Assembly: GCA_027886185.1 (NCBI GenBank) | Contig: WOAB01000869.1 | Coordinates: 1,488,001 to 1,552,000 of the forward strand | Length of the DNA: 64,000 bases | Source of the DNA: Rheum nobile | Taxonomy: Eukaryota > Streptophyta > Magnoliopsida > Caryophyllales > Polygonaceae | Direction of reading: 5' to 3' | Shown here: piece by piece, positions 49,381 through 60,390 of the stretch | Layout of the letters: each line of letters opens with the position of its first letter | How positions within the stretch are numbered: position 1 is the stretch's first letter | Translations under genes and position numbers: made by a program | Notes under the pieces: generated by a model | What the model saw: the letters and a program-made list of their open reading frames with translations, nothing else | Database searches by the model: none | What the model was told of the DNA's origin: nothing

Positions 49381-50990
49381 CACTATTGAAGAGTGGGAAT
49401 GGGAAAGAGAGTTGGGATGGAGGGGAAATCAAAGGCAAAGGCTTCAATTCAGATCAAGAAAACCCACTATATGAGTCCTGTAATACAGGCCAAGAAACAT
49501 GATAAAGAACATAAGAACAACAACAAAGACAAGACAATAGACATGCCCACATCAAATGTAATATTTCCACTATGTATAGGATAAAGTATAGAGGAGATAA
49601 AAAAAAAAAAGTAGCCATACAACGCAATATGCTCATCACCACATGTTTGCACATATCAAAACCCAAGGAGAAGACAAAGGAGCTTTGAGAATAATTGTAA
49701 CCCAACTATGCACAAAAGCAGACAAAAACACTGAAGTAGAAGTCATATATGTCCCTCCCCATAAGCTGTTTGCTTTTGTCCCTCTCTAAATCATGTACAT
49801 CCCAAAGCAACAATTCATTTCTTTACACTAAAATCTCTTTTCCAGAACCACACCACAAGCAGCAGCAAATTTAAGAAAAGTAGATTCACATTATGGGCAT
49901 TTACTCATCTTTATATTTATCAATGTTTCTTCCCTTCAATTTTTTGCTTTTTTCCCTGGGCATGATGAGATGTGAAAAGCAGATCCCATTCACCATAAAA
50001 GAAACCTTTTTCTCATGTACCCAGAAATACCCACCTAAAGTTCAAGTTTCAGAGAAGAATCTCTATTACTATTGACTATGAACCCCAAAGAAAACAACAC
50101 ACAAGCCATGATTCACAAACATTCAAGGCAAAAAAAGGTATGGTCACCATTAATTCACTATACTACACTACTTTAGAAAGAAGGCCCCTCTTCAATTGAT
50201 TAGAGAAATGTATTTCACATAGTACCACAATTTTAAACGTCAATCTGAAAATTGACTGAAACATTTGAAGGTGAAAGAGATGATTCAAAAGATATTTTCA
50301 ACATCTCACAGCACCACAATTTGAAAACCTAGTCTAAACACAACAAGGAATTCACAATTGCTGGCTCAAGATAGAAGATAAGGGAATATAAAAGTATGAA
50401 CTTTATAGCTTATTGAAAACAATTCAAGAACAATAAAAACAAATCATACGTTATCAAAGAAAAAGTCAAAAGAAAAACAACACCAATCCAACTCGCACAA
50501 ACGAGAAAAAGGTTCGGAAATCAAACAAACAAGAAGAAACTAAAATTTCCAGTTAGCGAAAAGGCACGAACAAACAGAAGCAAATAAAAATCTCAAACAA
50601 AATTCACGAAACGACAAATTAATTCGGCGATACTAAACTCGAAAAAAAAAATCTCCATTCCTGTCAATATCATACTCAAACTAGCTACGCGAAAACAACA
50701 AAATTTCTAGGTTTTGAGTTCGTACCTTGAAAATCCGGGGGCATTATCCGACTAATCTGGAGGTCAGGTGGATGGAGAAGACGCCGATTGAAATTTGACA
50801 CAGAGATTGAAAGATAAACGAGGAATTCGGAAGAGGAAGAAGATCGGGCGCGGTTGAATCGAGAGAGAGAATATGGAGATTTGACAGTGAGAAGAAGCTA
50901 TGGAGTCTCCTCTGTTGTCTTAATCTTCGCACTCTCCCACACGCACTTCTTTCTTTCTCACCTGTTGCCTTTTTATTATTCCCCAAGATT
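49381..50990 (-). other. 5' UTR, leader intron and promoter-proximal region of the ELF4-like gene
   Basis: On the minus strand a donor (CAAG|GTACG, GT at 50724-50725) pairs with a strong pyrimidine-rich acceptor (CTTCAATAG, AG at 49383-49384). The upstream exon at about 50726-50960 is UTR-like and GA/CT-rich. No other gene is seen in the intron, which is AT-rich. Confidence 0.65.
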
Positions 50991-52081
50991 TCCCCTTTTT
51001 CATTTATTTATTTATTTATTTTAGGGGTAGTTTGGTAAATAAGGTAGGGGTGAAAACATACTTATGAGGAGATCATTAATCATAATAATTTTACACGCTA
51101 AAAACGTTTACTTTTTAACGCATAGACAAAATTGTCTTTCAGCGCATAGGGTTCTTATGTAACGTGTGGCATGACTCACCATATTACGTGAGGTAAAAAT
51201 AGTGTCACACATTACGTGTGGTTATGATCCACATATCCATACGTAACGTGTGGTTTGTAGTTAATACAGCGATTTTATGACCTAATGCAACAGTTTTATG
51301 ACTTAATGCAGTAATTATAAACAACCGTTGCATTATGTTATATAATCGCTACATTAGGTCATACAACCGATGCATTAACTATAAATCACACGTTACGTGT
51401 GGTTATGACCACACGTAACGTGGTAAAAAGTTTCACACGTTACGTGTCAGCCCTATGCGTTAAATAACAAAAATGCCTATGCGTTAAAAAGTAAATCCTT
51501 AATTTTATAGACTATGGTTAAAACTTACAAAAAAGTAATGATTATGTTGAATAAGAAAGCTACTACTATTAACTTTTTTAAGATAAGACATCATTAATCA
51601 AATGCATTGGAATATGTGGCTTTACATTACTATTAAGGCATCGTTTGATTGATGTAAAAAAATTGGATTTATATGAGAAGTTTTGGTGACGCAAACACTT
51701 TTAGATTTAGAGTTAAATTAATAGTTTTTTAGTTTATTTAAAGTTTTTTTTTGACATATAACAAACAAAAGGTATACATGATTTTTACAAGCGTCTTATA
51801 AGGTAACTAAATACTAGAGTTTCCAACTATATATTGTAGGTGAGACTGTAGTAGTTGATGTCGTGCAGAATAAGTGAGACATTAGTTATGGTAAAAAATC
51901 AATGGCTCAGTTGTTCTCCCTATAATAAGGACAAATTCGAAAACCAACAAAATTTCCTAAAAGCATTGATATTTCGCATAATAGGTTTAATTTCTCACGG
52001 TATTTTTCAAATAGCTTTAATGGCGTTAATATATTTATTTAAAGGTTAACATCTTTTTACATGCATATGGATCCTATAATA
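50991..52081. other. AT-rich intergenic region
   Basis: Contains the fold-back element at 51107-51495. The remainder, including 51500-52081, is AT-rich and has no supported gene. Confidence 0.6.
51107..51495. mobile_element. Fold-back MITE rich in ACGTGT motifs
   Basis: Terminal arms are exact inverted repeats of 19 bp: TTTACTTTTTAACGCATAG at 51107-51125 and its complement at 51477-51495. Inner parts also pair (AACGTGTGGTTTGTAG against CTATAAATCACACGTT), so most of the element can fold into one hairpin. It carries at least nine ACGT cores, many as ACGTGT/ACACGT. No clear target duplication was identified. Confidence 0.72.
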
Positions 52082-52243
52082 GGACTCATTCGATAAGTTG
52101 TGAGTGGAAGTGGAAGAATTTACTTTTACTCTCACTTTCACTCACAATTTTACTTACCGTTATCCCCAAGGGTAAGCAAAATTGCTTCCCACTCCTAACT
52201 TCCACTCACTTCATACCCCATTTACTACTTATCGAACACATCC
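52082..52243. mobile_element. Small MITE beside the pararetrovirus
   Basis: Starts GGACTCATTCGATAAGT; the reverse complement of its end reads GGATGTGTTCGATAAGT, so the termini are about 17-bp imperfect inverted repeats. It is 162 bp and CA/GT-rich. The last 24 bases of this element reappear at the far end of the virus insertion. Confidence 0.6.
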
Positions 52244-52333
52244 ATAGTAGTAGATTAAGTAACACATTAATACTTTAATTAACGTATTAGCATGAGATTT
52301 TATTACTTTAATTAATGTATTAGTATGAGATTT
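52220..52333. repeat. 114-bp direct repeat, left copy, bordering the pararetrovirus
   Basis: Matches 60183-60296 with a single mismatch by eye (AACGTATTAG against AACTTATTAG). It begins in the end of the MITE at 52082 and contains AT-rich sub-repeats of ATTAATGTATTAGTATGAG type. Confidence 0.9.
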
Positions 52334-52346
52334 AATTAACGTATTA

Positions 52347-52358
52347 GCTATGATACCA
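52347..52358 (-). promoter_or_regulatory. Primer-binding-site-like sequence (initiator tRNA-Met)
   Basis: On the minus strand it reads TGGTATCATAGC, close to the caulimovirid site TGGTATCAGAGC. It lies downstream of the second ORF and directly beside the AT-rich repeated leader, as expected at the start of the viral genome map. Confidence 0.65.
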
Positions 52359-52853
52359 ATTTGCCCAGAAGATATTGTTAACAAAACATTATAAGAAAAA
52401 GTGCGGATTATAAGAAAACTTACTGGACTATTATTAAAAGACAATGGATCACAATCTTGTTCTTCGATTAGGATCCCAAAGAAAGAGAATACAAAGGGTT
52501 TTGATTTTACAATGAGAAAAGAAAATATGATTCTGAAAAAGCGTGTCTTCTCCAAATGAGAGGATCCGCTTAAATAGAGAATTGAAATAACTATTGAAAA
52601 ACACACTATTACAAAGCCGTATAACTGTTCATGTGTACAATAGGAGAGTATTGCATTTTAACTATTGACTTGTGAGTTTTGCTTTGCTGAGGGGTCTTTT
52701 GTCGTTTCTGCTGATGAACTTTATCGGCCATTAGCTTTAATAGACAGCTTGTCTTGGAATCTTATCTCTTGCAGACACTCTGATTGCAGATTTTTGTGAG
52801 GCTTGGTCACCTTATTGGGCTTAAAGATGACTTGGGCCAGGAACTGTTATGGA

Positions 52854-54112
52854 CTATTGAGCATATGGATCTTGAGCAAACTGTTCATAGGGATCAAATT
52901 TCCCCAGACGGACAGGACTGGTAGAATTGTTTTGCTCTTCTTCTTCTTCTTGGACTTTGTCTGCCCATGACTTTTTACTTGTAGATCTGGGTTGTTCGTT
53001 GATTACTAGTTTGGTCTGTTCTTGCGTTGCTTGGGCCGCCATGAAGTCTTGATATCTTTTGAACTCCTGGAACTCTTGCCATTGTTTTTGCTGGTCTGTT
53101 GTCAAAGGGGATTGCGATGAAGATGCTATAGGAATACCCGTAGGATGGGTTGAAATGGGTTTCTGAGGACTATGCGAGCTCTCTTTAGACTTAATGATGA
53201 TCTGAATTTTTCAATGGACAAAGAATCCAGATCAATCTTTTCCCACCACCTTACCTTGAACTTGCGGCAAAGTGAAAGGGGAAGTGGACTGGGGAGGACT
53301 TGCTGAAGCTCATAGATCCAACAAAGGATTCACGCAACTCCTGTGCATTTGTGGAATTGAATGGGTTTAATGAACTCTTGGACTGGGCAGTGTTTGCAAA
53401 AGAAGTCAAAGGCAAGTTTGGCTTCTGCAGGGTAGATTTCTGGAACTGGTCCAAAAGAATTCCACCAGGCATAAAACCAGATGGGGAGATTGTTATTGCA
53501 GGTTTTTGAGAAAAAGAAGAACCAAGAATGGTTAAAAGGTCTGATCAGAAATGTTTTTGACCATGCATCTCTATAGTCAAAATATGAGTATCCTTTCGGA
53601 TAGAAATGAATAGAGAATGATCTTTGCGAGCTGGGATCACCCCACTCTTCTCTGGAAATTATTTTGAGAATCTTACATTTAGAAAATAATGTAAGATCAG
53701 AGTCTTTTTCGTCTTTTGTATGAGTTATCTCAGCAGACTCAGAGTCTATCAAGATAAATTCATAAACCTTTTGTGTCTTTGTGGATTCAGAAGGGAACCA
53801 CTGGAAATCTTTGGTGAACAGGCTTTTTGTGAAGGGGTCAAACTCTTTTGGTTCATGAGTATTGAACTCTTTGGTGAGGCAGATCTCTTGTTGTGAGGAT
53901 TGTTTGAGGACATATTTGTGAAAGACTTTGGTTTTTTGAGTGTCCTTTTTCTGAGGGGTCTTTGGGATTGCCGGGGTTTGACTGTGTGTGAGCTGAGGGA
54001 ACTGTGATAATGCTTGGAATTGGTTTTGAATAGGGACTGTGTTTTGGGTTTTGCCTCCTTGCGACATATAGTCACTAGGAGTCTGTTTACGAGGATTACC
54101 TCTCCCTGCCAT
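52854..54112 (-). pseudogene. Pararetroviral second ORF (function unknown), broken
   Basis: The main open part is 53330-54112 (260 codons). It starts MAGRGNPRKQTPSDY and continues through a Gln/Pro/Thr-rich region to aromatic-rich segments such as IPLWF-like PIWFYAWWNSFGPVP. Proteins with this layout accompany endogenous caulimovirids in many plant genomes, and no enzymatic motif is visible. After the stop at 53330 similarity shifts frame. The 3' end survives in a different frame at 52854-53105, a Gln/Glu-rich coiled-coil-like tail. Confidence 0.65.
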
Positions 54113-54135
54113 TCTTGAAAATGCAAATGAAATGG

Positions 54136-54615
54136 TTAGAAATGTAGATAAGAGGCCTTAACCTTTGAAGTAATCATTCTTCTTGCTGCAGGTTTGTTGC
54201 GTAGTAGCCAGTGTTTTGCGATATTGAGGTCTAGTGTCTTTGCATCTTCAGAATCATAAGTTGCTGTTAAAATAGCCTTGATTTCTCTTTGGCTTTGGAA
54301 AACACCAGAAGTTTCAAAGCATTGATTTTGAAGATCTTGAAAAACTTTAAAATGCGGATAGAGAGCCATTTAAAAAGGGATTACAAGTTTTTGTAATTCC
54401 AAATGAAGGTGGATGTTGGCACAGATGATATTTGACCGGGTAATAACTTCCCAATCTTTAAGACTATTAAGGAGTAAAAGGGCTTGCTGGTTGTCTGAAG
54501 AATCTAGTTTTTTAAATTCTTCGAATTCAAAACGAGTTTGTTTTAGAGTTCGTCGAAAGAAGGGTATTCTCCAGAGTTCATAAACATCTTTTTTAAGGTC
54601 CTTAAAAAGTTTCAT
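54136..54615 (-). other. Two small adjacent ORFs between polyprotein and second ORF
   Basis: 54370-54615 encodes 81 residues and 54136-54369 encodes 77 residues; the second ATG follows the first stop directly. Both are predicted helical with basic residues. They may be small viral proteins or remnants of a larger ORF; I recognise no motif. Confidence 0.4.
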
Positions 54616-54659
54616 GAAGGATAAACACCTAAATCTTTGACTTCTTCTGAAGGACTTCT

Positions 54660-57600
54660 TTAATTTGCTGATTTTCCCTGCAAAAAATTCTCTTGTGAGA
54701 AAATCGGGTAAGGAGTTTTTCTCTCCTTTAATGAATTCTATCTCAAAATCGAAAACTGAGAGTATTGCTTGCCATCTGGCAAAAATTTGTTTAGAGATTA
54801 TGTTTTGAACATCTTTCTGTAGAATTTCTTTGGCGGATTTGCAGTCGACTCTAAGGAGGAATGATTTGTTCTATAAATCGCCCTGGAACTTTGAAATGCA
54901 GGCAACGATAGAAAGTATCTCCTTTTTGACCGTGCTATAATTCTTTTGGGGACCAGCCCAACACCCAGAGTAAAACCTAACTAATTGCTCAGACTTGTTG
55001 GTATCTAATTTTTGTTTTAGAATTCCTCTGAATCCTATTTCTGAGGCATCTGTTTCAACAATCATGAAGGCTTTGGGCTGAGGGATGCCAATGCAAGGAA
55101 GTTTTTTAACTTTGTCTTTAATGATTTTAACGGCTTTGGTTTGTTCGGGACCCCGTAAAGGAGGATTTTTCTTGAGTCTGAGGAACATGGGTATGCAAAG
55201 CTGTCTAAGGCCAGGAAAGAAATCTGAGATGTAATTGAGACATCCTAAAAATCTTTGTAATTGTGTCTTTTCTTTGATCTCATCAGGGAATTTATCAGCA
55301 AAATCTATGCTTCTATGAATAGGCCTAATGGTTTGTTGATAGATATCATGACCAAGAAACCTGATTTTGGTATGGAAGAGCTTCATCTTGGTTGCAGATA
55401 GGACAAGACCATTTTTCTTGATGATATGCAAAAAGGTATTTAAGTGCTTGAAATGGTCATCCAAGGTTTTTGAATATATGAGTACATCATCAATATAGAC
55501 AATGAGGAAGTCAGAATAAGGATTAAGGATATCATTCATAATCCTCTGATATTCTGATGGGGCGTTTTTGAGGCCGAACGGCATGACATTCCATTCGTAA
55601 TGACCAAAGGGTACTGTGAATGCGGTTTTGTACCTGTCTTCTTCAGTTATCTGGATTTGCCAGTAACCGCTTTTCATGTCAAATTTTGAGAATATCTTAG
55701 CCTCAAAGAGTCTGTTAAGTAAATCTCTTTTGTTAGGGATAGGATACCTGATCCATTGCAGAGCATTGTTAAGAGGTTTGTAGTTGATGACCAACCTGGG
55801 AACATCTCTTTCTTTTTCTGTAGCATTCATTACATAGAAGGTTGTACAGCTCCAAGGAGACTGAGACTTTCTTATTAATTTTTTGCTTAATAAGGAGTCT
55901 ATCTCCTTTTTGCAGAATTCTAATAATTCTTTATTCATTTGAATGAGCCTAGCCTTGGTTGGAATATCTCTTTCCTTAAAGGTCTTTTCATAAGGAAGGG
56001 AGACATGATGCTGTTTTCGATCCCAGAAAGCATTAGGGATTTCATAGCATACTTGTTTTTTAAATAAATTTTCAAGATCAAGGACTTTAGTTTGCAGAGT
56101 AGGATTCTGAAGTTTCTCTTCAATTTTTAAAGAAGCGATTTCATCAGTTAGGTCTTTAATGAAAGCCTTTTTATGATCGATGAGGTTTAATTGTTTTTTG
56201 ATAGAAACTGATTGAAGAAGATCAAGATCTTTGGTCTTAATAGGATCGAGGAATTCGAAGTCTAGCTTCTTTCCTATGATATCAGCATGGATATCGTTTC
56301 TGTCAACGGTGAAGGGATAGATTTGGGTTAGGAAAGGAGTTCCTAGGATGACTTCTTGGGTGAGATCATTGACAAGAACGAAAGAGTTTAAGAGGCAATA
56401 TCCATTGCTGCAAATGTATGCTTCAGGTATTTTAAAATTTAATTGCATTCTAATGCCAGTGGCATTATGAAGTCTTTCATTGGTTTTCTCAAAATAGATT
56501 GAAGGGACGAGTCCTTCTCTTATGCAGTTGAGATCGGCTCCGCTATCTAGGAGGGCGACAGTGTTTAGAACGAAGTTGTCAATTTTAATTTTTACCGGGC
56601 AGTACCATTTCTGAAAGTTCATTTTGTCAAGGGTTGTTATAAATAGATCGTCATTGGTAGGGAAGGGGTTGATTTTAATGTTTTTTAAAGAGCCTTTGGA
56701 GCTACTTCTGGATCTATGAGAGGAGTTGTTGCTAGAGCTGCTACTTGAGTCTATTCTGGATTCAAGTAAGGCGATTCTAGTTTCGATCTCAAGGTCTTTA
56801 GGATCCTTGAGCCTAACGTATTCTTGAAGATCCTTGACTTCCCTTTTGAGTCTGTTGACTTCAGTTTGAAGATCCTTGACGGTGATATGCGTGCCTAAGA
56901 GGCTGGTACAAGGTTTGCTTTCAAAGAGTTTTGAGATGCTAAAGGGCTCATTAAGAGCAGGCTTTTGTTCTTTGAATATAAGATCTTTGAGTTTCATAAA
57001 ATATCCATGCTTGGTTTGGGGGTCAGGAATTTGGTTAATTAGATCGAAGAGGGCTTCATCTCTGTCGGCTTTGGTGATGACATTGCAATATTGTTGTGGT
57101 TGATCATTATCAGAATTAGAGGATGAATTGAAATCTAATTCGTAGATTCCTTCATTATCCGAGGAATGATCTGTTTCGTTAAGGAGAACCTTTTCCAGTT
57201 TTTCTTTAAGATCAGGGTTGTCTTTAAATAATTCGTTGATCTTTTGTTTTAAATGACAATTATTTGCTTTATGACCTAGCTTGTGACACTTGTAGCAAAT
57301 GATTTTTTTGCTAGAACTCGGTATATTGGGTGTATCAAACTTAGTTTGGTTGGGTCTATGTTTCCTAGAGCGTCTAAAGAAATCTCTTTTTCCCCTATGA
57401 GACTTCTCTCTCTTTGCTCTCGAAGGGGCTTGGATTTTCTCCATTCCAAAGGCTTCGCAGAAGTTTCCCATTTCTTTTCTGGATCTACCTTCCCCCCCCC
57501 CCCCCCCCCCCCCGTATTTTGCTTGAATTTTAAGCTCAGTGCATAATGCTAAACCTTCTTTTTTAATGAAAGCTCCAAGCTGTCCGTAAGTGATGTCTTT

Positions 57601-59125
57601 CCATGGAATTTCTTCAGTTCCAATGGTTTCTTTGAGCTTGGTTAAGATTCGTTTGGCGAATAAGGAAGGTAAGCCGGCGACAAATCTTTCTTTCCAGAAT
57701 GGTTTATTGCAGTCTGATCTCTTAAGGACATAGGTTAAAAATACATCTTTGTACCACCTATAGTCACTTAGGGTTGGGCAATTGAGGTTGGTCAAGGTGA
57801 ACTTATTTGCTTGTAGTTCTTCTTGAGGGTTGCCAACAAAGTACATGCTGATGGCATAGATAAGTTGACCCGAGGCGTTTTGCTCAGTGGTAATTCTACC
57901 TGTCTCGTCTTCAGTGGAAATAGTTGCATCAAGGATTTCCATCTTTTGCTGAAGATTGGTAGCATTATCCCACCAGTATTTTAATTGCCTTGTGAATCCT
58001 TGGATTATAAGGCATGCTGCAATTTTGTCTAACTGATTTTGGGTTCTATAGGCAACCTTGGTCATGCCCATTTCTTAGAGAGTGTTCATAATTTCTCCTT
58101 CAGACTTTTCATCTATGTTCCATTCGTAGATGGAGGTGCCATTGTAGTTTGTGGATCTAAATTTTGCTCTTTCTTCATATTGAAGATCAGGAGGAGTGGG
58201 TCTGTTGTAATAATTTCTAGTGTCTGTATTACCAAACCTTCTGGTATGGTGTTGAGATTTGTTGCCTCTTCTTCTGAGCTTATTGATCTCTGGTAAGATA
58301 GATTCTATGTGATTAATCTTATTTTCATACTCACTTTCAGTACTAGTGTCTTTAGTACTGGGGCTACTGCTTTGAACTGAGTTGGACTCATCTTTGCAAC
58401 TATTTTTGCACTTTGCTTTTAAGCAGTTTATATTTGCAGGATTGGTAGGAGTGGAAGGGGTTACCCGAGAGTTTGATGCTTGAATTGCATCGAGTCTTTG
58501 AGAGGTAGAGGCTTGGAATGCGTCTATTCTCTGGGAGATTCTCTCTATGATAGAGGGAGGATTAAGATTTATATTTCTTAACAGATTGCTGGGGATGCTT
58601 TCGGATTGAAAGTGTGGTCTAGACACATCCCTAGGAAATCTAGGTGGATTAAATCCATTGTCGATTCCCAAGTGAACTTGGTCAATCTGTTCGGCAATGG
58701 TATGGAGAATTTGGTTAGAGTAATTGTTCTGATTATAAATCTTTTTTATGTCTCTAAGATTTACCTGACTAGTGTCAGCATCAGATCTACCCTTTTTGAA
58801 AGGTTCGGCCTTGATCTCTTCATTCTCGTTGCTGAGTATTATGCCTTTGAGAGGTGGATGGACAGACGTACTAGTACATGTTGGAAGATGCTTCCAGGTT
58901 CTAGTGATCCTATTCTAAACTTCCATATAAGAAAGATGGAAGGGGTCTTTTATCCCTTTTCTAGACAGATATATAGTGAACCATTTGAAGAAGAGAATAT
59001 TAGTCTGAAGTCTATTCATTTCTTCATAATATTCCTCTCTGATATGATCTCTACAGTTTTTGTCTATACTCATGAACCATCTCCTTTTCTTATCATTTCT
59101 TAGACTACTAAAGTCTTCTCTCGGT
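54660..59125 (-). pseudogene. Pararetroviral polyprotein (capsid, protease, RT, RNase H), interrupted
   Basis: One frame runs from about 59125 down to a TAA at 54660-54662, with in-frame stops at 58915-58917, 58075-58077 and 54871-54873. Domains in order: capsid region; CCHC zinc knuckle (CYKCHKLGHKANNC, about 57295-57253); coiled coil (about 56900); aspartic protease (LLDSGADLN, about 56545); reverse transcriptase (YIDDVLIYS, about 55495); RNase H (VETDASEIG about 55055, tail to 54660). A 22-base C run (57492-57513) encodes Gly in the capsid region. The stops, one within RNase H, make it non-functional. The longest open stretch is 54871-58071 (1066 codons). Confidence 0.82.
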
Positions 59126-59468
59126 ATTCTTTGTCAATAGTAAAATCTGATTTAGATAATACATTGACAGTGGAATAGCTATGCATATCATTGGAGGTTG
59201 GTGAGTGTCCACCAGTTGACTCAACGTCGTTTTGAGGGATGACTCTTGGTAAAGGACTTTCAAAATTGACATGATCACTTCTTAAGGCTCCAGAAAATTC
59301 GCTTCTGATGGAATAGAAGGAGTCATTGATAGAGTTTCTTCCAGGAATAAAGGTGGGTCTATCAGCAGAAGTTTCTCTAGTAGAATTAAATCTGATGAGA
59401 ATCATGCCATCAGTTTCTTCTATGATCTGAGAAAACTCATGCTGTTCCATGTTCCTAGGAGGGTTGTC
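59100..59468 (-). pseudogene. C-terminal part of the viral movement protein
   Basis: Open on the minus strand to a TAA at 59100-59102. It overlaps the start of the polyprotein frame by about 20 bases in a different frame, as in some caulimovirids. Its first 251 bases (59468-59218) are an inverted copy of 59911-60161. The N-terminal part is missing here and lies on the opposite strand. Confidence 0.7.
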
Positions 59469-59491
59469 AGAAGCGAATTTTCTGGAGCCTT

Positions 59492-60161
59492 TACATAGGA
59501 AGGGAATTGATTCCCCTGTCTTTCTAGCTCTTAGAGATGACAGATTTATTACCTATAAGGATTCTATTTTGGCCTTAGTCCAATCCAACATCTGCAATGG
59601 TCCGTTATTCTTCAATTGTTCTCCTAATTTCACAGTTGATATGACCGACCCTAGAATTTGTCAAACTCTTATCTTAGATATCAAAATGCTAAATAACAAT
59701 TGTAAGCAATTTACTAAAAACTTTGTGGTTATCTATAGACTTCATTTCAAGTTAATGAGTTCTTTGACAGACCCTAAGTGTACAATTTCTCCCCTACCAC
59801 AAGGAGAAACCATCCTGCTTCAACTAGAGACAGAAAAGTCTTGTACCTTTACCCCTAAGACCATTAAATGGAAAGACATAACTATTCCTGAAACCTTAGA
59901 AGTTGTCAATGACAACCCTCCTAGGAACATGGAACAACATGAGTTTTCTCAAATCATAGAAGAAACTGATGGCAGGATTCTCATCAGATTTAATTCTACT
60001 AGAGAAACTTCTGCTGATAGACCCACCTTTATTCCTGGAAGAAACTCTATTAATGACCCCTTCTATTCCATCAGAAGCGAATTTTCTGGAGCCTTAAGAA
60101 GTGATCATGTCAATTTTGAAAGTCCCTTACCAAGAGTCATCCCTCAAAACGATGTTGAGTC
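59492..60161 (+). pseudogene. Inverted 30K-type movement protein segment
   Basis: The frame 59449-60210 holds a 30K superfamily movement protein core, recognisable from the SPVFLALRDDRF, GPLFFNCSPNF and ILDIKMLNNN region. It runs opposite to the rest of the virus. Preceding bases 59467-59491 are a 25-bp direct copy of 60071-60095. It breaks at GATGTTGAGTCC, where the flanking repeat begins. Such proteins enlarge plasmodesmata in infecting viruses; this copy lacks a natural start and cannot be complete. Confidence 0.72.
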
Positions 60162-60182
60162 CATTTACTACTTATCGAACAC

Positions 60183-60296
60183 ATTTACTACTTATCGAAC
60201 ACATCCATAGTAGTAGATTAAGTAACACATTAATACTTTAATTAACTTATTAGCATGAGATTTTATTACTTTAATTAATGTATTAGTATGAGATTT
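60183..60296. repeat. 114-bp direct repeat, right copy, bordering the pararetrovirus
   Basis: Same orientation as 52220-52333. A further partial copy of its first 20 bases precedes it (60163-60182), so the junction contains a 20-bp tandem duplication. Confidence 0.9.
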
Positions 60297-60390
60297 TATT
60301 GTGTCACATAAATCTATTATATCGTTTTTTATCGCCTTCACTATATGCACTACGTTTTTTGAACTTTTGCACTACATTTCTCTACGCAGG

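Larger units (their letters stand above)
52334..60182 (-). mobile_element. Endogenous pararetrovirus (Caulimoviridae, florendovirus-like), rearranged and decayed
   Basis: The block encodes, on the minus strand, a movement-protein fragment, then a capsid/protease/reverse-transcriptase/RNase H polyprotein, then a second ORF region, then a Met-tRNA-type primer-binding site. This order with a separate downstream ORF fits florendoviruses. Integrase and LTRs are absent, which excludes Ty3 and Ty1 elements. The polyprotein carries in-frame stops, the second ORF is broken, and a movement-protein segment is inverted (plus strand, 59492-60161). It is a non-functional fossil. Flanks are a 114-bp direct repeat and an AT satellite. 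Confidence 0.8.

Noticed and set aside
50744..50986. Minus-strand 80-codon ORF upstream of the ELF4-like gene
   Set aside because: Lies in the 5' UTR/promoter and is Arg/Ser-rich by composition.
53300..53509. Plus-strand ORF opposite the viral second ORF
   Set aside because: Antisense shadow.
58606..59103. Plus-strand 165-codon ORF
   Set aside because: Antisense to the viral polyprotein start; the minus frame carries the family-like sequence.
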